Source: Bacteroidota bacterium (GTDB lineage Bacteria > Bacteroidota > Ignavibacteria > Ignavibacteriales > Ignavibacteriaceae). Taken from it: DNA of 64,000 bases. Positions 53,732 to 63,018 of the stretch are shown here, piece by piece (position 1 is the first letter of the stretch; every line of letters starts with the position of its first letter). A program made the position numbers and the translations under genes. Under the pieces are notes generated by a model. It ran no database searches. It was not told the DNA's origin and worked only from the letters and a program-made list of their open reading frames with translations. Where the stretch lies: NCBI GenBank assembly GCA_020161395.1, contig JAIUOE010000011.1, positions 1-64,000 of the forward strand, written 5' to 3'.

Positions 53732-56644
53732 TTACTTGAGAAGTACCATTTTCTTTATTTCACCAAACGAATTACCATCAATTGTGTTGGCTTTTAACTC
53801 ATAGAAGTAAACACCGCTTGAGAGTTTCGCACCAGCCACATCGTCTGCATTCCAGTAGAGTGAATAACCACCCGCGTTGTTAAATCCTTCATAAAGAACT
53901 TTTACCACTTCACCTAACAGGTTGTAAACAGTAATCTTAACATTAGCTGCTTTAGGGAGTGTATATTCAATCTTTGTTGTCGGATTAAATGGATTTGGAT
54001 AGTTCTGTCCGAGTGAAAATGCTCCGGGCATGGTTGTGGTTGTCTTAATATCGGTCAGTGTGCCGTTGTAATTGAACGACAAGGACGCCATATTGACAAT
54101 CCCGGTCGAACCAACCAGGGTGCCTGTACCGGTTAATGGATTTATCTGAATCAGATCGGTAGCCTGATTATTAGTCCCCTTCAATCCAAAAAAACCACCT
54201 TCTTTATCGAACTCGATATCAAATATTGCACCACCAAAGCCGGTGTAACCCAGTCTCGTAGTGTCACCGGTTGACTGATTAATCTTGAAAATCATATCCT
54301 TCGGTGAACCAAGTGCACGATAGAGGGATGCGTACAGCTCATTCGTCTGAGGATGAAAAGCGATACTTAAAACAGGAGCAGTCGTGGTGAATCTTTCTGT
54401 GAAAGATGAATCCGATAAACCCACCTTATAGATTTTACCCGATCTCTGCGAAGCATACAAATTCCCGGATGTATCGAATGCAATACTTCCCAAATCTGTA
54501 ATACCGGCTTTAAATAAAGTATGGGCATCTCCACCCGTAGCGTTCAACCTGACGATTTCCTGCGGAGTGGTGTTCCTTAAACCGTAAATAACTTTACTCT
54601 TTGGGTCGACAGCGATGCTAATAAAAAGGTTTTTTGTTGTAGCGCCGATTTCAGTTGGAACGGCATTTCCTGTCCTTAGATAGAAAAGCCTGTTATTGTC
54701 TGTTCCACCGGAAACCGAGTACATTGCCTTTTCGTTGGCTGCTGCTATCTGATAACCATTCGCAGTAACAGCAACACCTTTCAATCCGGTCTCATTCGAT
54801 CTGATAAAAAGAGTATCTGCAATCGGTCCTAAATTAACAGGTTTGGCACTCAGTTCCACTTCAATCGTTCTGTTGGGATCGAGAGTAAATGGATATGAGA
54901 GATTTGTGTTCAGAATAAAATTACCTGAACCAAAGTACATCGAATCTATTACGATACTTTGTGTGCCGAAACTTGTGAGCTTAAACCTGTCAGGGAGACT
55001 GGTTTTGTTTTGCTCAACCTCACCAAAATTCAAGATAGCTTTATCAACGAATCCTTTTGGACCATCGAAGGGAGCGATTCGCAGGATACCTGTCCATGTA
55101 CTCCAGGTATTTGATGCTGATGCATATTCTGTAAACAGGACAAAATCAGTCAGATTTTCCGGATCAGCCCAGATACCCATATAATCACCCCAGCGATTTC
55201 TGGTACCGCCAAATGTTTTCACATAATTGGCTTTACCTGTCTGGAGCGGGGCACTATAAGTAAAATTGGTTTCATTTGCGAATTTTGACGAGTAGAATGC
55301 ACCCGCATACTCGGTATCACCCGAGCGTGCGAAAGTTGCGGCGGCATTATCAAATTTATCAACAGCTATTGCTCCGAAGTAATACCATAAACCACTTGCT
55401 CCGAGTACCGACTGCTCTGCTACAGTGCTTGTGGCAGTGTTAATTTTAACATAGTGGAGAGCCGAATAGCTGGATGCACTCGGATTTGTTATGGTGTGTA
55501 TTGACCAGATTTTACCATCTCTGAAAATCGGTTCATCCTGAAGCTGGGCACCGTTTGTGGAAAGCAACGGAGAACCTCCCCCGAGCTGATTTGCATTAGG
55601 TGGTGAACTGTAGCTGATTGTCGGGACCATCGAACCTCTGAGCACCGGATTAGTCAAAGGATTCTCTATCCAGTAGAGCGCAAACGCATTACCGCCATTG
55701 GGGGCATGAAGAAAATAGTATTTTGTCGGGTCGTGTGTGTAGGCAATAGTAGGTCTTATATGAAATATAAATTGCTGAGTTGGACCCGGTGAGGGATACT
55801 TGATACCATAGATATCGTTCCATGTAATTGTTGCATTGGCATCATTGGAATAAAGCGCTGATTTAGGGTAAATCCTGATCTTTGCATAGTTAAATGCACT
55901 TGCAAATGAGAACTGGTTACCCGAAACATACACTGCATCATCATCGAAGCCCACACCCTGATAATCCATCCAGTTGTTTGATGGAACATCACCGTTCACA
56001 TCCGAACGAATGGCATAGTTGTACCATGTACCGGTCGGAATGGAATCATCCGAAACCGAGATGAGATGATAGCCTCTTGCAGGATTGTCATTCTGATCGA
56101 GCCAAACCATTACCCATTTTTTGTCAAAATGGTCATAAATCACTTTTGGATCGAACGCACCGGGTGAAGAGAGGGTTGTCGCATACCAGGCATCAGCATT
56201 AATTCTCTTAAGAAGGTTGCCGTTCTTGTCGAAAATTCCAAAATCACTGTTGACAGTTGCAACAATGTATCCTGCTCCAACGGCAACATGTGGATCGGGT
56301 GGAATCGAGTTTGTCTGGGTCAATCCCTGAAAACTCTTTAACATCAGTGCTTTTGTCGTGTCGATTGCATCTTTTCCTGCATTCGAGTCTTCAACATAGT
56401 ATTTTATTGCTTCATACATGTCGTCGTATTCTTTTATGAATACAGGGCTTGCATTGTAATCAACCTTGTTTCTTATGGTTTCCGGCTTGGGGAAACTGTT
56501 CGAAGGTGTTAAGCCAAAATTGTTTGTATTGACTACGACTCCTCCGGTCTTGGAACCTGCGGCAGGTCCATTATAAGCCTGACCAAGGACAAGAGTCGAG
56601 GTTAATACCAACAACATTAGTGAAAAAAGAATGTTTCTTATCAC
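53732..56644 (-). CDS. T9SS-exported protein with propeller and ASH-like domains
   Basis: This is a large secreted protein of about 970 residues. I prefer the GTG at 56644 to TTG at 56659, because the GGAG just downstream of the TTG is then the ribosome site and the signal peptide (IRNILFSLMLLVLTSTLVLG) starts correctly. The N-terminal half is beta-rich. A choice-of-anchor/ASH-like segment follows (ILNFGEVEQNKTSLPDRF). A propeller-like region comes next (IYGLRNTTPQEIVRLNATGG; GNLYASQRSGKIYKVG). The last roughly 85 residues are a T9SS type A sorting domain (LGQNYPNPFNPTTKIEY). It is co-transcribed with the lipoprotein gene upstream. Enzymatic function is not apparent. Confidence 0.85.
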   Translation of the reverse strand: MIRNILFSLMLLVLTSTLVLGQAYNGPAAGSKTGGVVVNTNNFGLTPSNSFPKPETIRNKVDYNASPVFIKEYDDMYEAIKYYVEDSNAGKDAIDTTKALMLKSFQGLTQTNSIPPDPHVAVGAGYIVATVNSDFGIFDKNGNLLKRINADAWYATTLSSPGAFDPKVIYDHFDKKWVMVWLDQNDNPARGYHLISVSDDSIPTGTWYNYAIRSDVNGDVPSNNWMDYQGVGFDDDAVYVSGNQFSFASAFNYAKIRIYPKSALYSNDANATITWNDIYGIKYPSPGPTQQFIFHIRPTIAYTHDPTKYYFLHAPNGGNAFALYWIENPLTNPVLRGSMVPTISYSSPPNANQLGGGSPLLSTNGAQLQDEPIFRDGKIWSIHTITNPSASSYSALHYVKINTATSTVAEQSVLGASGLWYYFGAIAVDKFDNAAATFARSGDTEYAGAFYSSKFANETNFTYSAPLQTGKANYVKTFGGTRNRWGDYMGIWADPENLTDFVLFTEYASASNTWSTWTGILRIAPFDGPKGFVDKAILNFGEVEQNKTSLPDRFKLTSFGTQSIVIDSMYFGSGNFILNTNLSYPFTLDPNRTIEVELSAKPVNLGPIADTLFIRSNETGLKGVAVTANGYQIAAANEKAMYSVSGGTDNNRLFYLRTGNAVPTEIGATTKNLFISIAVDPKSKVIYGLRNTTPQEIVRLNATGGDAHTLFKAGITDLGSIAFDTSGNLYASQRSGKIYKVGLSDSSFTERFTTTAPVLSIAFHPQTNELYASLYRALGSPKDMIFKINQSTGDTTRLGYTGFGGAIFDIEFDKEGGFFGLKGTNNQATDLIQINPLTGTGTLVGSTGIVNMASLSFNYNGTLTDIKTTTTMPGAFSLGQNYPNPFNPTTKIEYTLPKAANVKITVYNLLGEVVKVLYEGFNNAGGYSLYWNADDVAGAKLSSGVYFYELKANTIDGNSFGEIKKMVLLK

Positions 56645-56672
56645 TTTTATCTTCTCCAATTATTTAAAAATT

Positions 56673-57242
56673 TTATTTCTGACCGGCTTTCCATCCCTTG
56701 TACTGATTCAACAGTTCAATTGATGTGGTGTCGCTGCTAACTGTAGTGGAAAACTGGAACTCTTTGCTTCCTGAGGGCCATTTTATTATCTGTGGTCCAC
56801 CATTTTCTCCAAGATATTTTCCATTGGATGAAAGATATGTCTCTGATAAAAATCCACCCATTGAATAATATACTGGAGCGCAATTACAATCTTTTTCGGC
56901 AAGGAAAGAGATTTCTGTAATATCGTTAAACTTGAATTTCACCAGACCGTTCAACTTGCCGTTTTCTTCGATCAATTCCTTGGATATAACCTGAAGAGAC
57001 GGATTTTCGTCTTCAAATTTTGTCCCTTTCACATATTCATCTATCAATTCAGCGAAATCCTTTAGCGAGACATCTGTTTCACCATCTTTTGCGGATTTTA
57101 TGTTGTTGAACTTGATCCAGCCCTCTCCCGAGCCATCTTTTGAAATTTTATAGTAATATTCTTTTGTATCTACCGTCAAACACCCTGTAAAGAAAACGGT
57201 TAAAAGAGCGAGTAAAACAAGTTTCAATGAAAAAGATTTCAT
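56673..57242 (-). CDS. Hypothetical lipoprotein
   Basis: This 189-residue protein has a signal peptide ending in the lipobox FTGC (Cys21), so it should be lipidated. GGAG precedes the ATG at 57242. The mature part is beta-rich and polar, with a CNC pair near residue 140. I do not recognise the family. It is 28 bases upstream of the T9SS propeller gene and probably co-transcribed with it, which suggests an envelope partner role. Confidence 0.75.
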   Translation of the reverse strand: MKSFSLKLVLLALLTVFFTGCLTVDTKEYYYKISKDGSGEGWIKFNNIKSAKDGETDVSLKDFAELIDEYVKGTKFEDENPSLQVISKELIEENGKLNGLVKFKFNDITEISFLAEKDCNCAPVYYSMGGFLSETYLSSNGKYLGENGGPQIIKWPSGSKEFQFSTTVSSDTTSIELLNQYKGWKAGQK

Positions 57243-57510
57243 TTAAATCTCCTTTGGGGACTAAAAGTTTATTGGGATTTTGAAAAAGTGGATATATAGA
57301 CCTCAAAATATGAAAATATAATTGGATTTCAAACATTAAAATTATGACCGAACCATTCCTTGAAATCAGGCGTAACAGAGAATGCTGTGAGTGAACTCAC
57401 ATAAACCACGGGTTACTCCTTCACCGTGCCTGAAAGTGATGTTCAACAAAAATACCACTCCGGTCAGGAAGTATATTGCTTTCGAATTTTTAATAAACTT
57501 TAATCGTACT

Positions 57511-58518
57511 ATGAAGAAACTCTTTTCAAAACCATTCAAAATATTTTTGTTGCTGGTTACGCTTCTGGCAACAGCCGAGATATCCTACATAAACCAATGG
57601 ATAAATCCTCATTCTGGTACTTTTGACAAACTGAATCCGGAATCAGAGATTGCACCGGGCGGTAAAAGAAAGACCATTCTCGTTCTCGGTGATGAAATCA
57701 GTGCGAACCCACAAAGTTATGTAGCGATGCTCAGAAAAAATCATCCGGACTACAGAATTATAAACGGATCTGTACCGAATACAGGAGCGATTGAAGCATC
57801 TTTTATCGGTGAAAAATTGATAAAAGAATATGACCCTGACATTCTGGTTTATCAGATGAATCCGGCAAATGACTTGTATGATCTCAGAAAAGGTCAGGAC
57901 TTGTCCGAAGCAAACCTGGTCGGAAGTGTTACAAACCTACTGACCGACAAAGTTAGAATTTTGAACTACATATTTTACACACTGTCAAGAACAGCTACTG
58001 AAATGGGCGGGAATGCCTTTGCGGCGCTCGAACCGCAGAACCTGATTCAGAACCAAAACATCTCATTCAAGCCCCTCACGGGAAAATCATTCGAAAAGCA
58101 AAACGGTCTGGTGGAAAACTCCACTCTGTTAAAATCGGGAAGAAACATCGACTTTGAGGAAGCACTGACCCGCCTTAATACACTTTTCTGCTGGTTAAAG
58201 AAGGGTGCCACTGTCCTGTTTCTCATTACGCCACATTGTTCTTGGATTGACAAATATTATGTTGACAACATGTTGAAGGCAGGAAACTTTGTCTCGAATG
58301 ATTTTGCAAATTATTCCGGAACCTATCCAATTATAAAAAAAATAAAAGAATACTCATTTTCATTGCAAAAAGTAAAAATTGTTGATCCCACTTTAATGTT
58401 GCGCTTCTACGATATCCCTGAAAAGCGTCTTTTTAATATCTCTTCAAGTGACATGAACAAATACGGTCATGAGGTTTTGGCTTCCACTTTGTCAGGGTAC
58501 ATTCGACAGACATTCTGA
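57511..58518 (+). CDS. SGNH/GDSL-hydrolase-like protein, likely inactive
   Basis: I place the start at ATG 57511, which gives 335 residues and a signal or anchor segment (IFLLLVTLLATAEI). The SGNH fold is suggested by ILVLGDEIS (57-65), PNTGAIE, YQMNPANDL and the C-terminal DMNKYGHEVLAS. However, the GDS serine is Glu62, and the aligned catalytic Asp/His positions near the end appear as Ser311 and Asp314. The protein may be a catalytically dead relative, like other cell-surface SGNH-like proteins with non-hydrolytic roles. Neighbours give no further clue. Confidence 0.6.
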   Translation: MKKLFSKPFKIFLLLVTLLATAEISYINQWINPHSGTFDKLNPESEIAPGGKRKTILVLGDEISANPQSYVAMLRKNHPDYRIINGSVPNTGAIEASFIGEKLIKEYDPDILVYQMNPANDLYDLRKGQDLSEANLVGSVTNLLTDKVRILNYIFYTLSRTATEMGGNAFAALEPQNLIQNQNISFKPLTGKSFEKQNGLVENSTLLKSGRNIDFEEALTRLNTLFCWLKKGATVLFLITPHCSWIDKYYVDNMLKAGNFVSNDFANYSGTYPIIKKIKEYSFSLQKVKIVDPTLMLRFYDIPEKRLFNISSSDMNKYGHEVLASTLSGYIRQTF

Positions 58519-58567
58519 ATTTAATTCTGATTCCTATTTTTGAATTGTAAAAATCCAGGAATTTCCG

Positions 58568-59035
58568 ATGTCAAAAACGAATGCCGTGAGAATTCTCGAA
58601 TCGAGGGCAGTCCCCTTCAGCCTGATCAATTATGAAGTTTCGGAGGATGAACTTGACGCACTCTCAGTAGCAAAAAAAACAGGCTTGGATCCCGATTCCG
58701 TTTTCAAGACCCTTGTAGCTCGAAATGAGGCAAACTCACTCCTCGTGTTTGTTATTCCCGGTTCATGCGAACTGGACCTTAAAAAAGCAGCGAAAGCCTC
58801 GAGATCCAAAAGAATTGAAATGGTGAAGGTGAAAGAACTGTTTGAACTCACCGGTTACATCAGAGGAGGCTGCTCTCCTGTCGGCATGAAAAAAAATTTC
58901 CCCGTCTTCATCGACGAGACCTCACAACTTTTTGAAAACATCTCAATAAGTGCCGGTGTAAGAGGCACACAGATTATTATAAACCCCGGTGATCTCATAA
59001 ATACAATCGCTGCCACTTCCGCAGATCTTATATAA
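58568..59035 (+). CDS. YbaK/EbsC-type aminoacyl-tRNA deacylase
   Basis: This 155-residue protein of the YbaK/ProX-like editing family removes mischarged amino acids, typically Cys from tRNA-Pro, in trans. Conserved features are VFKTLVARNE, the central DLKKAAKASRSKRIEM, and the GYIRGGCSPVGMKK segment, the family signature. The length is normal. It is preceded by a short gap after the SGNH-like gene and may share its transcript. Confidence 0.9.
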   Translation: MSKTNAVRILESRAVPFSLINYEVSEDELDALSVAKKTGLDPDSVFKTLVARNEANSLLVFVIPGSCELDLKKAAKASRSKRIEMVKVKELFELTGYIRGGCSPVGMKKNFPVFIDETSQLFENISISAGVRGTQIIINPGDLINTIAATSADLI

Positions 59036-59133
59036 TTAAAATTAATTTTCTCTTCCCTCGCTAATAACTTGGTAAAATACCTTAAATTGTGTTGTTTTTT
59101 TTCAAAAATAACTCATAATCTCACCGGTATCAT

Positions 59134-61974
59134 ATGTCAAAATACTCAGCAATTTTCTTTTTACTCCTTATTGGAGCCGGTCTTCCTGTTTTGCAGGCAC
59201 AGTCCAAAAAACAGCTCGATCATTCCGTTTATGAAATATGGAAGCGAATTGAGCAACCACAAATATCCAAAGATGGAAATCTGGTTGTTTTCGAAGTAAA
59301 TCCACTCCGAAAAGATGGCAATCTCTCCATCTACAGGAAAAAAGATGACAGAACTGTTTTTGTCCCAAAGGGAAAGGGAGCAAAAATTACTCCTGCAAGT
59401 GAGCTGGTCGTCTTCTCGATAAAACCCGGATATGACACTCTAAAATCAGCAAATCTTAAAAAGGTGAAGAAGGATGACCTGCCGAAAGATTCCCTGGGCA
59501 TTTACATAACATCCAAGGACACTCTCGTCAAATTTGCCGATATAAAATCATTCAAACTCCCCGAAGAATCAGAAGGATGGCTTGCAGTTCACTTTGACAA
59601 GCTAAAAAAGCCAAAGGAAGAGAAAAAGGCAAAAGATTCGTCGAGTGTTAAAGACACTTCATTGTTAAAGGATACTTCAAAAATCGCCAAGGAGAAAGAA
59701 CCTAAACCTTCCAAAGGTAAAAAAGACGGCACCGATCTCCTCCTTTTTAATCCTCTTAAAAATCTCGAATTCAGATTTTCTAATGTGGATGATTATAGTG
59801 CGGACAAATCCGGATCCCGTTTTGCTTTTATCTCTATGGTAAATGACTCGGTGGACACAGTATATGTTGTGAGGTTCAATACTCAAACCCTGAAGGGTGA
59901 CACAATTATACTAAACGGATCCGTCAAATCTTCCGTCCTGTCTGACGACGGGAAAAGACTCGCCTTGCTGTTTTCTCCCGATACGGCATCGGTGAAGAAT
60001 TATAATCTTTATCTTTTGAATGACAACGATAAGACATTTTCCGTCCTGATCGACTCAGTAAACGCAGCACTTCCTGCAGGATACAGAGTATCTGCAAATT
60101 ATGATCTCAATTTTTCCGATTCCGGTGAAAGACTCTTTTTCGGGATAGCAAAGGCACTCCAGGTTGAGCCTGATGAAACACTGCTTGATGAGGAAAAACC
60201 AAATGTCGAGGTTTGGGGCTGGAATGATCCGCTCATCTACACTCAACAAAACTTTGAACTCAACCGTGAAAAGAAAAAAACTTTCCTTTTTGTCTGGCAC
60301 ATTAATAAGGGAAAAGCTGTACAACTGACTGACTCTCTCATGGAAAGCGTCTCTTTCTCAAGATATTTTGATAACAGGTTCGCTTTAGGTACATCGGGCG
60401 TTCCGTATAAAAAATTGATTTCGTGGGACGACGGCTATTCCGATCTCTATTCAGTGGATATTACTTCCGGAGAACGAAAGCTGATAAAGAAAAAACAAAG
60501 TCAGCTTAACACCATTTCACCAAACGGCAAATTTATCGTTTGGTATGAAGAGTCTGATTCTTCCTACTATTCTTACGACAATGAGAGTGGATCAACCGCA
60601 AAAATTTCAAGTGGCATCACCGATGCTCTTTTTGATGTGGAGAACGATGTCCCTGATCAGCCTTCAGCATACGGAACCGGTGGCTGGACCGAAGATGATA
60701 AAAATCTTTTGATTCATTCCCGCTATGATGTCTGGATGGTCGATCCCCGCGGGAACGATAAGCCTGTCAGACTGACTTCAGGAAAAGAATCAAACACCGT
60801 TTTCCGTACCCTCGACCTTGACAGGGAACTCCCCTATTTCAGTGAAAACGGCACACTCTACTTCACTGTTTTTAACAAAACTTCCAAAGAGAGTGGATAT
60901 GCAAAATATCAACTGAAATCAGATAAAACTGCACAGATTCTTTTTATTACTCCAAATGGATATGGAACGATTGCCAAAGCCAAAAACAGCGATGATTTTC
61001 TCATAAACAGAGAATCTTCTAAGGAGTCGCCTAATCTCTACCATTCCAAAGGACTTTCTCCTGACCTCAAGAGAATTAGCGATATAAATCCACAACACCA
61101 GGAATGGCTCTGGTCTGATGTACAACTTGTAAAATACTATTCAATCGATGGAAAACCTCTCGAAGGACTCCTCTATCTCCCCGAAAATCTGGATAAATCA
61201 AAAAAATATCCGATGATGGTTTATTTCTACGAAAAGAGCTCTGATAATCTTAACAGATACTGGACGCCCTCCCCCAGCAGATCGATCATAAATCCTGCTT
61301 TTTATGCAAGCAACCAGTATGTAGTCTTTATCCCTGATATCGTTTATGAGGAAGGATATCCCGGTAAAGGAGCATATAATTGTATAGTTGGCGGCACACT
61401 ATCAATGCTTGAGCAGTTTCCTTTTATCGATCGTGAAAACATCGCTCTTCAAGGACAAAGCTGGGGTGGATATCAAACAGCATTTTTGATTACACAAACG
61501 AATCTTTACAAAGCTGCAATGGCAGGCGCACCTGTCTCAAATATGACAAGTGCTTACGGTGGAATCAGGTGGGGTTCCGGTCTTGTCCGTCAGTTTCAGT
61601 ACGAGAAAGGTCAGAGCAGAATTGGTGCTTCACTCTGGGAAAAACCTGAACTCTATATTGCAAACAGTCCGCTCTTCTTTCTTGACAGAGTGCAGACTCC
61701 CCTCCTGATAATGGCAAACGATAAAGATGATGCTGTGCCATGGTATCAGGGTATTGAACTCTATGCCGGCTTGAGAAGGCTCGAAAAACCGGTCTGGATG
61801 CTCAACTACACCGGAGATGTACATAATCTTAAGGAGTCTAACTGGGGAAACAGAGTGGATTTAAGTATCAGAATGCTTCAATTCTTCGATCACTACCTGA
61901 AAGGTGCACCAGCACCTAAATGGATGACCGAAGGGATCAGAGCAATCGATAAAGATAAAATTCGCGGTTATTAA
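59134..61974 (+). CDS. Exported S9 family prolyl oligopeptidase-like peptidase
   Basis: This 946-residue serine peptidase has a signal peptide (IFFLLLIGAGLPVLQA). A beta-propeller occupies the first 650 residues. The alpha/beta-hydrolase domain shows Ser776 in GQSWGGY, Asp865 or Asp866 in NDKDDAVPW, and His897 in GDVHNLKE. Residues about 155-205 form a Lys/Asp/Ser-rich low-complexity insert (KKPKEEKKAKDSSSVKD) in the propeller, unusual for this family. It cleaves peptides in the periplasm or outside. It is followed by a hairpin and a convergent PLP enzyme gene. Confidence 0.9.
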   Translation: MSKYSAIFFLLLIGAGLPVLQAQSKKQLDHSVYEIWKRIEQPQISKDGNLVVFEVNPLRKDGNLSIYRKKDDRTVFVPKGKGAKITPASELVVFSIKPGYDTLKSANLKKVKKDDLPKDSLGIYITSKDTLVKFADIKSFKLPEESEGWLAVHFDKLKKPKEEKKAKDSSSVKDTSLLKDTSKIAKEKEPKPSKGKKDGTDLLLFNPLKNLEFRFSNVDDYSADKSGSRFAFISMVNDSVDTVYVVRFNTQTLKGDTIILNGSVKSSVLSDDGKRLALLFSPDTASVKNYNLYLLNDNDKTFSVLIDSVNAALPAGYRVSANYDLNFSDSGERLFFGIAKALQVEPDETLLDEEKPNVEVWGWNDPLIYTQQNFELNREKKKTFLFVWHINKGKAVQLTDSLMESVSFSRYFDNRFALGTSGVPYKKLISWDDGYSDLYSVDITSGERKLIKKKQSQLNTISPNGKFIVWYEESDSSYYSYDNESGSTAKISSGITDALFDVENDVPDQPSAYGTGGWTEDDKNLLIHSRYDVWMVDPRGNDKPVRLTSGKESNTVFRTLDLDRELPYFSENGTLYFTVFNKTSKESGYAKYQLKSDKTAQILFITPNGYGTIAKAKNSDDFLINRESSKESPNLYHSKGLSPDLKRISDINPQHQEWLWSDVQLVKYYSIDGKPLEGLLYLPENLDKSKKYPMMVYFYEKSSDNLNRYWTPSPSRSIINPAFYASNQYVVFIPDIVYEEGYPGKGAYNCIVGGTLSMLEQFPFIDRENIALQGQSWGGYQTAFLITQTNLYKAAMAGAPVSNMTSAYGGIRWGSGLVRQFQYEKGQSRIGASLWEKPELYIANSPLFFLDRVQTPLLIMANDKDDAVPWYQGIELYAGLRRLEKPVWMLNYTGDVHNLKESNWGNRVDLSIRMLQFFDHYLKGAPAPKWMTEGIRAIDKDKIRGY

Positions 61975-61986
61975 TAATCAGTTGTG

Positions 61987-62027
61987 AATCAGGAGGGTAA
62001 GGTTATCATAACCTTGCTTTCCTGATT
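61987..62027. terminator. Bidirectional hairpin between convergent genes
   Basis: AATCAGGA (61987-61994) pairs with TCCTGATT (62020-62027), and inside it AAGGTTAT pairs with ATAACCTT around a 1-base loop. It overlaps the last base pairs of the PLP gene's stop codon. A T-rich run follows on plus. Confidence 0.6.
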
Positions 62028-62997
62028 AATTTTCGAAATCCCCGCGCAACAATTCATACTTCGGAAACCTCTCGATAAATCCTGTTTTCCCCTGCAGTCC
62101 TCCGGTGTGGTAAACTAAAACTCTGTCATTCTCCTTGAAAAACCCGTTTTTCGAAAGATCCGATACTGCAAAGAGGACTTTTCCGGTATAAACTGGATCG
62201 AGTTCAATCTTCTGTTCATCCTGAAAATCGACGATAAACTGCAGAAGTTGTCCGGTTGTTTTCGCATAACCCCCAAAATGAAAACCGTCGATGACGCTTA
62301 GATTATCGAAATGCCCAACACCCTCCTCAGCTATGGTTTTCTTAAGATTATCAATGACATAGTGGTGATCTCTTAATACAGGAATCGAGAAGAATTTTGT
62401 GTGATGGTTTTTGCCTTCCCATGCTGCCAAAAGGTTTCCACCGAGGGTTCCTCCCGAACCTGTCGCCATCACGATGTAATCAAATTCTGTGGCATCGGAA
62501 GGCAGCATTTCTGAAGCACCAAGATACCCCAATCTGTTGCTTCCCCCCTCAGGTACAAAATAAAAGCCTCCAAAGAGAGTGCGAAGTCTATCGATGTAAT
62601 TTTCAGAATACCTTTCCCTGTACTCACTTCGACTGACGAAGTGAAGTTTCATTCCGAATGATTCAGCTTCGCGTAGAGTGTGGTTTAGAGGATCAGTCCT
62701 TTCCCCTCTGATAACTCCAATTGTCTTCAGACCAAAGATTTTGCCTGCTCCTGCAGTAGCGTGAATGTGGTTTGAGTAGGCACCACCAAAAGTCAGAAGT
62801 GAATCCTTCCCCTGATCAAGGCACTCAATTATGTTCCTTTTAAGTTTGAACCATTTGTTACCCTGAAGGACAGGATGCGTTTTATCGAATCTCTCAATAA
62901 AAATATTGCCGGTTGGAAAGAGCTCGCTTTTTACGACCGGTGTCCGGGGAACCGAATAATTCTCAAAGAACTGCTTTATTTCTGAAGTGGTTGGCAT
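62026..62997 (-). CDS. ACC deaminase/D-cysteine desulfhydrase-like PLP enzyme
   Basis: This 323-residue fold-type II PLP enzyme has the Schiff-base Lys51 in GNKWFKLKRN and the phosphate loop in TFGGAYSNHIHATA. Others of this family deaminate 1-aminocyclopropane-1-carboxylate or desulfhydrate D-cysteine; the sequence alone does not choose. D-cysteine desulfhydrase is more common in this lineage. It lies 21 bases downstream of the histidine ammonia-lyase gene and is probably co-transcribed with it. Confidence 0.87.
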   Translation of the reverse strand: MPTTSEIKQFFENYSVPRTPVVKSELFPTGNIFIERFDKTHPVLQGNKWFKLKRNIIECLDQGKDSLLTFGGAYSNHIHATAGAGKIFGLKTIGVIRGERTDPLNHTLREAESFGMKLHFVSRSEYRERYSENYIDRLRTLFGGFYFVPEGGSNRLGYLGASEMLPSDATEFDYIVMATGSGGTLGGNLLAAWEGKNHHTKFFSIPVLRDHHYVIDNLKKTIAEEGVGHFDNLSVIDGFHFGGYAKTTGQLLQFIVDFQDEQKIELDPVYTGKVLFAVSDLSKNGFFKENDRVLVYHTGGLQGKTGFIERFPKYELLRGDFEN

Positions 62998-63018
62998 CAG
63001 AGTCCGGGCAACTTCAAT

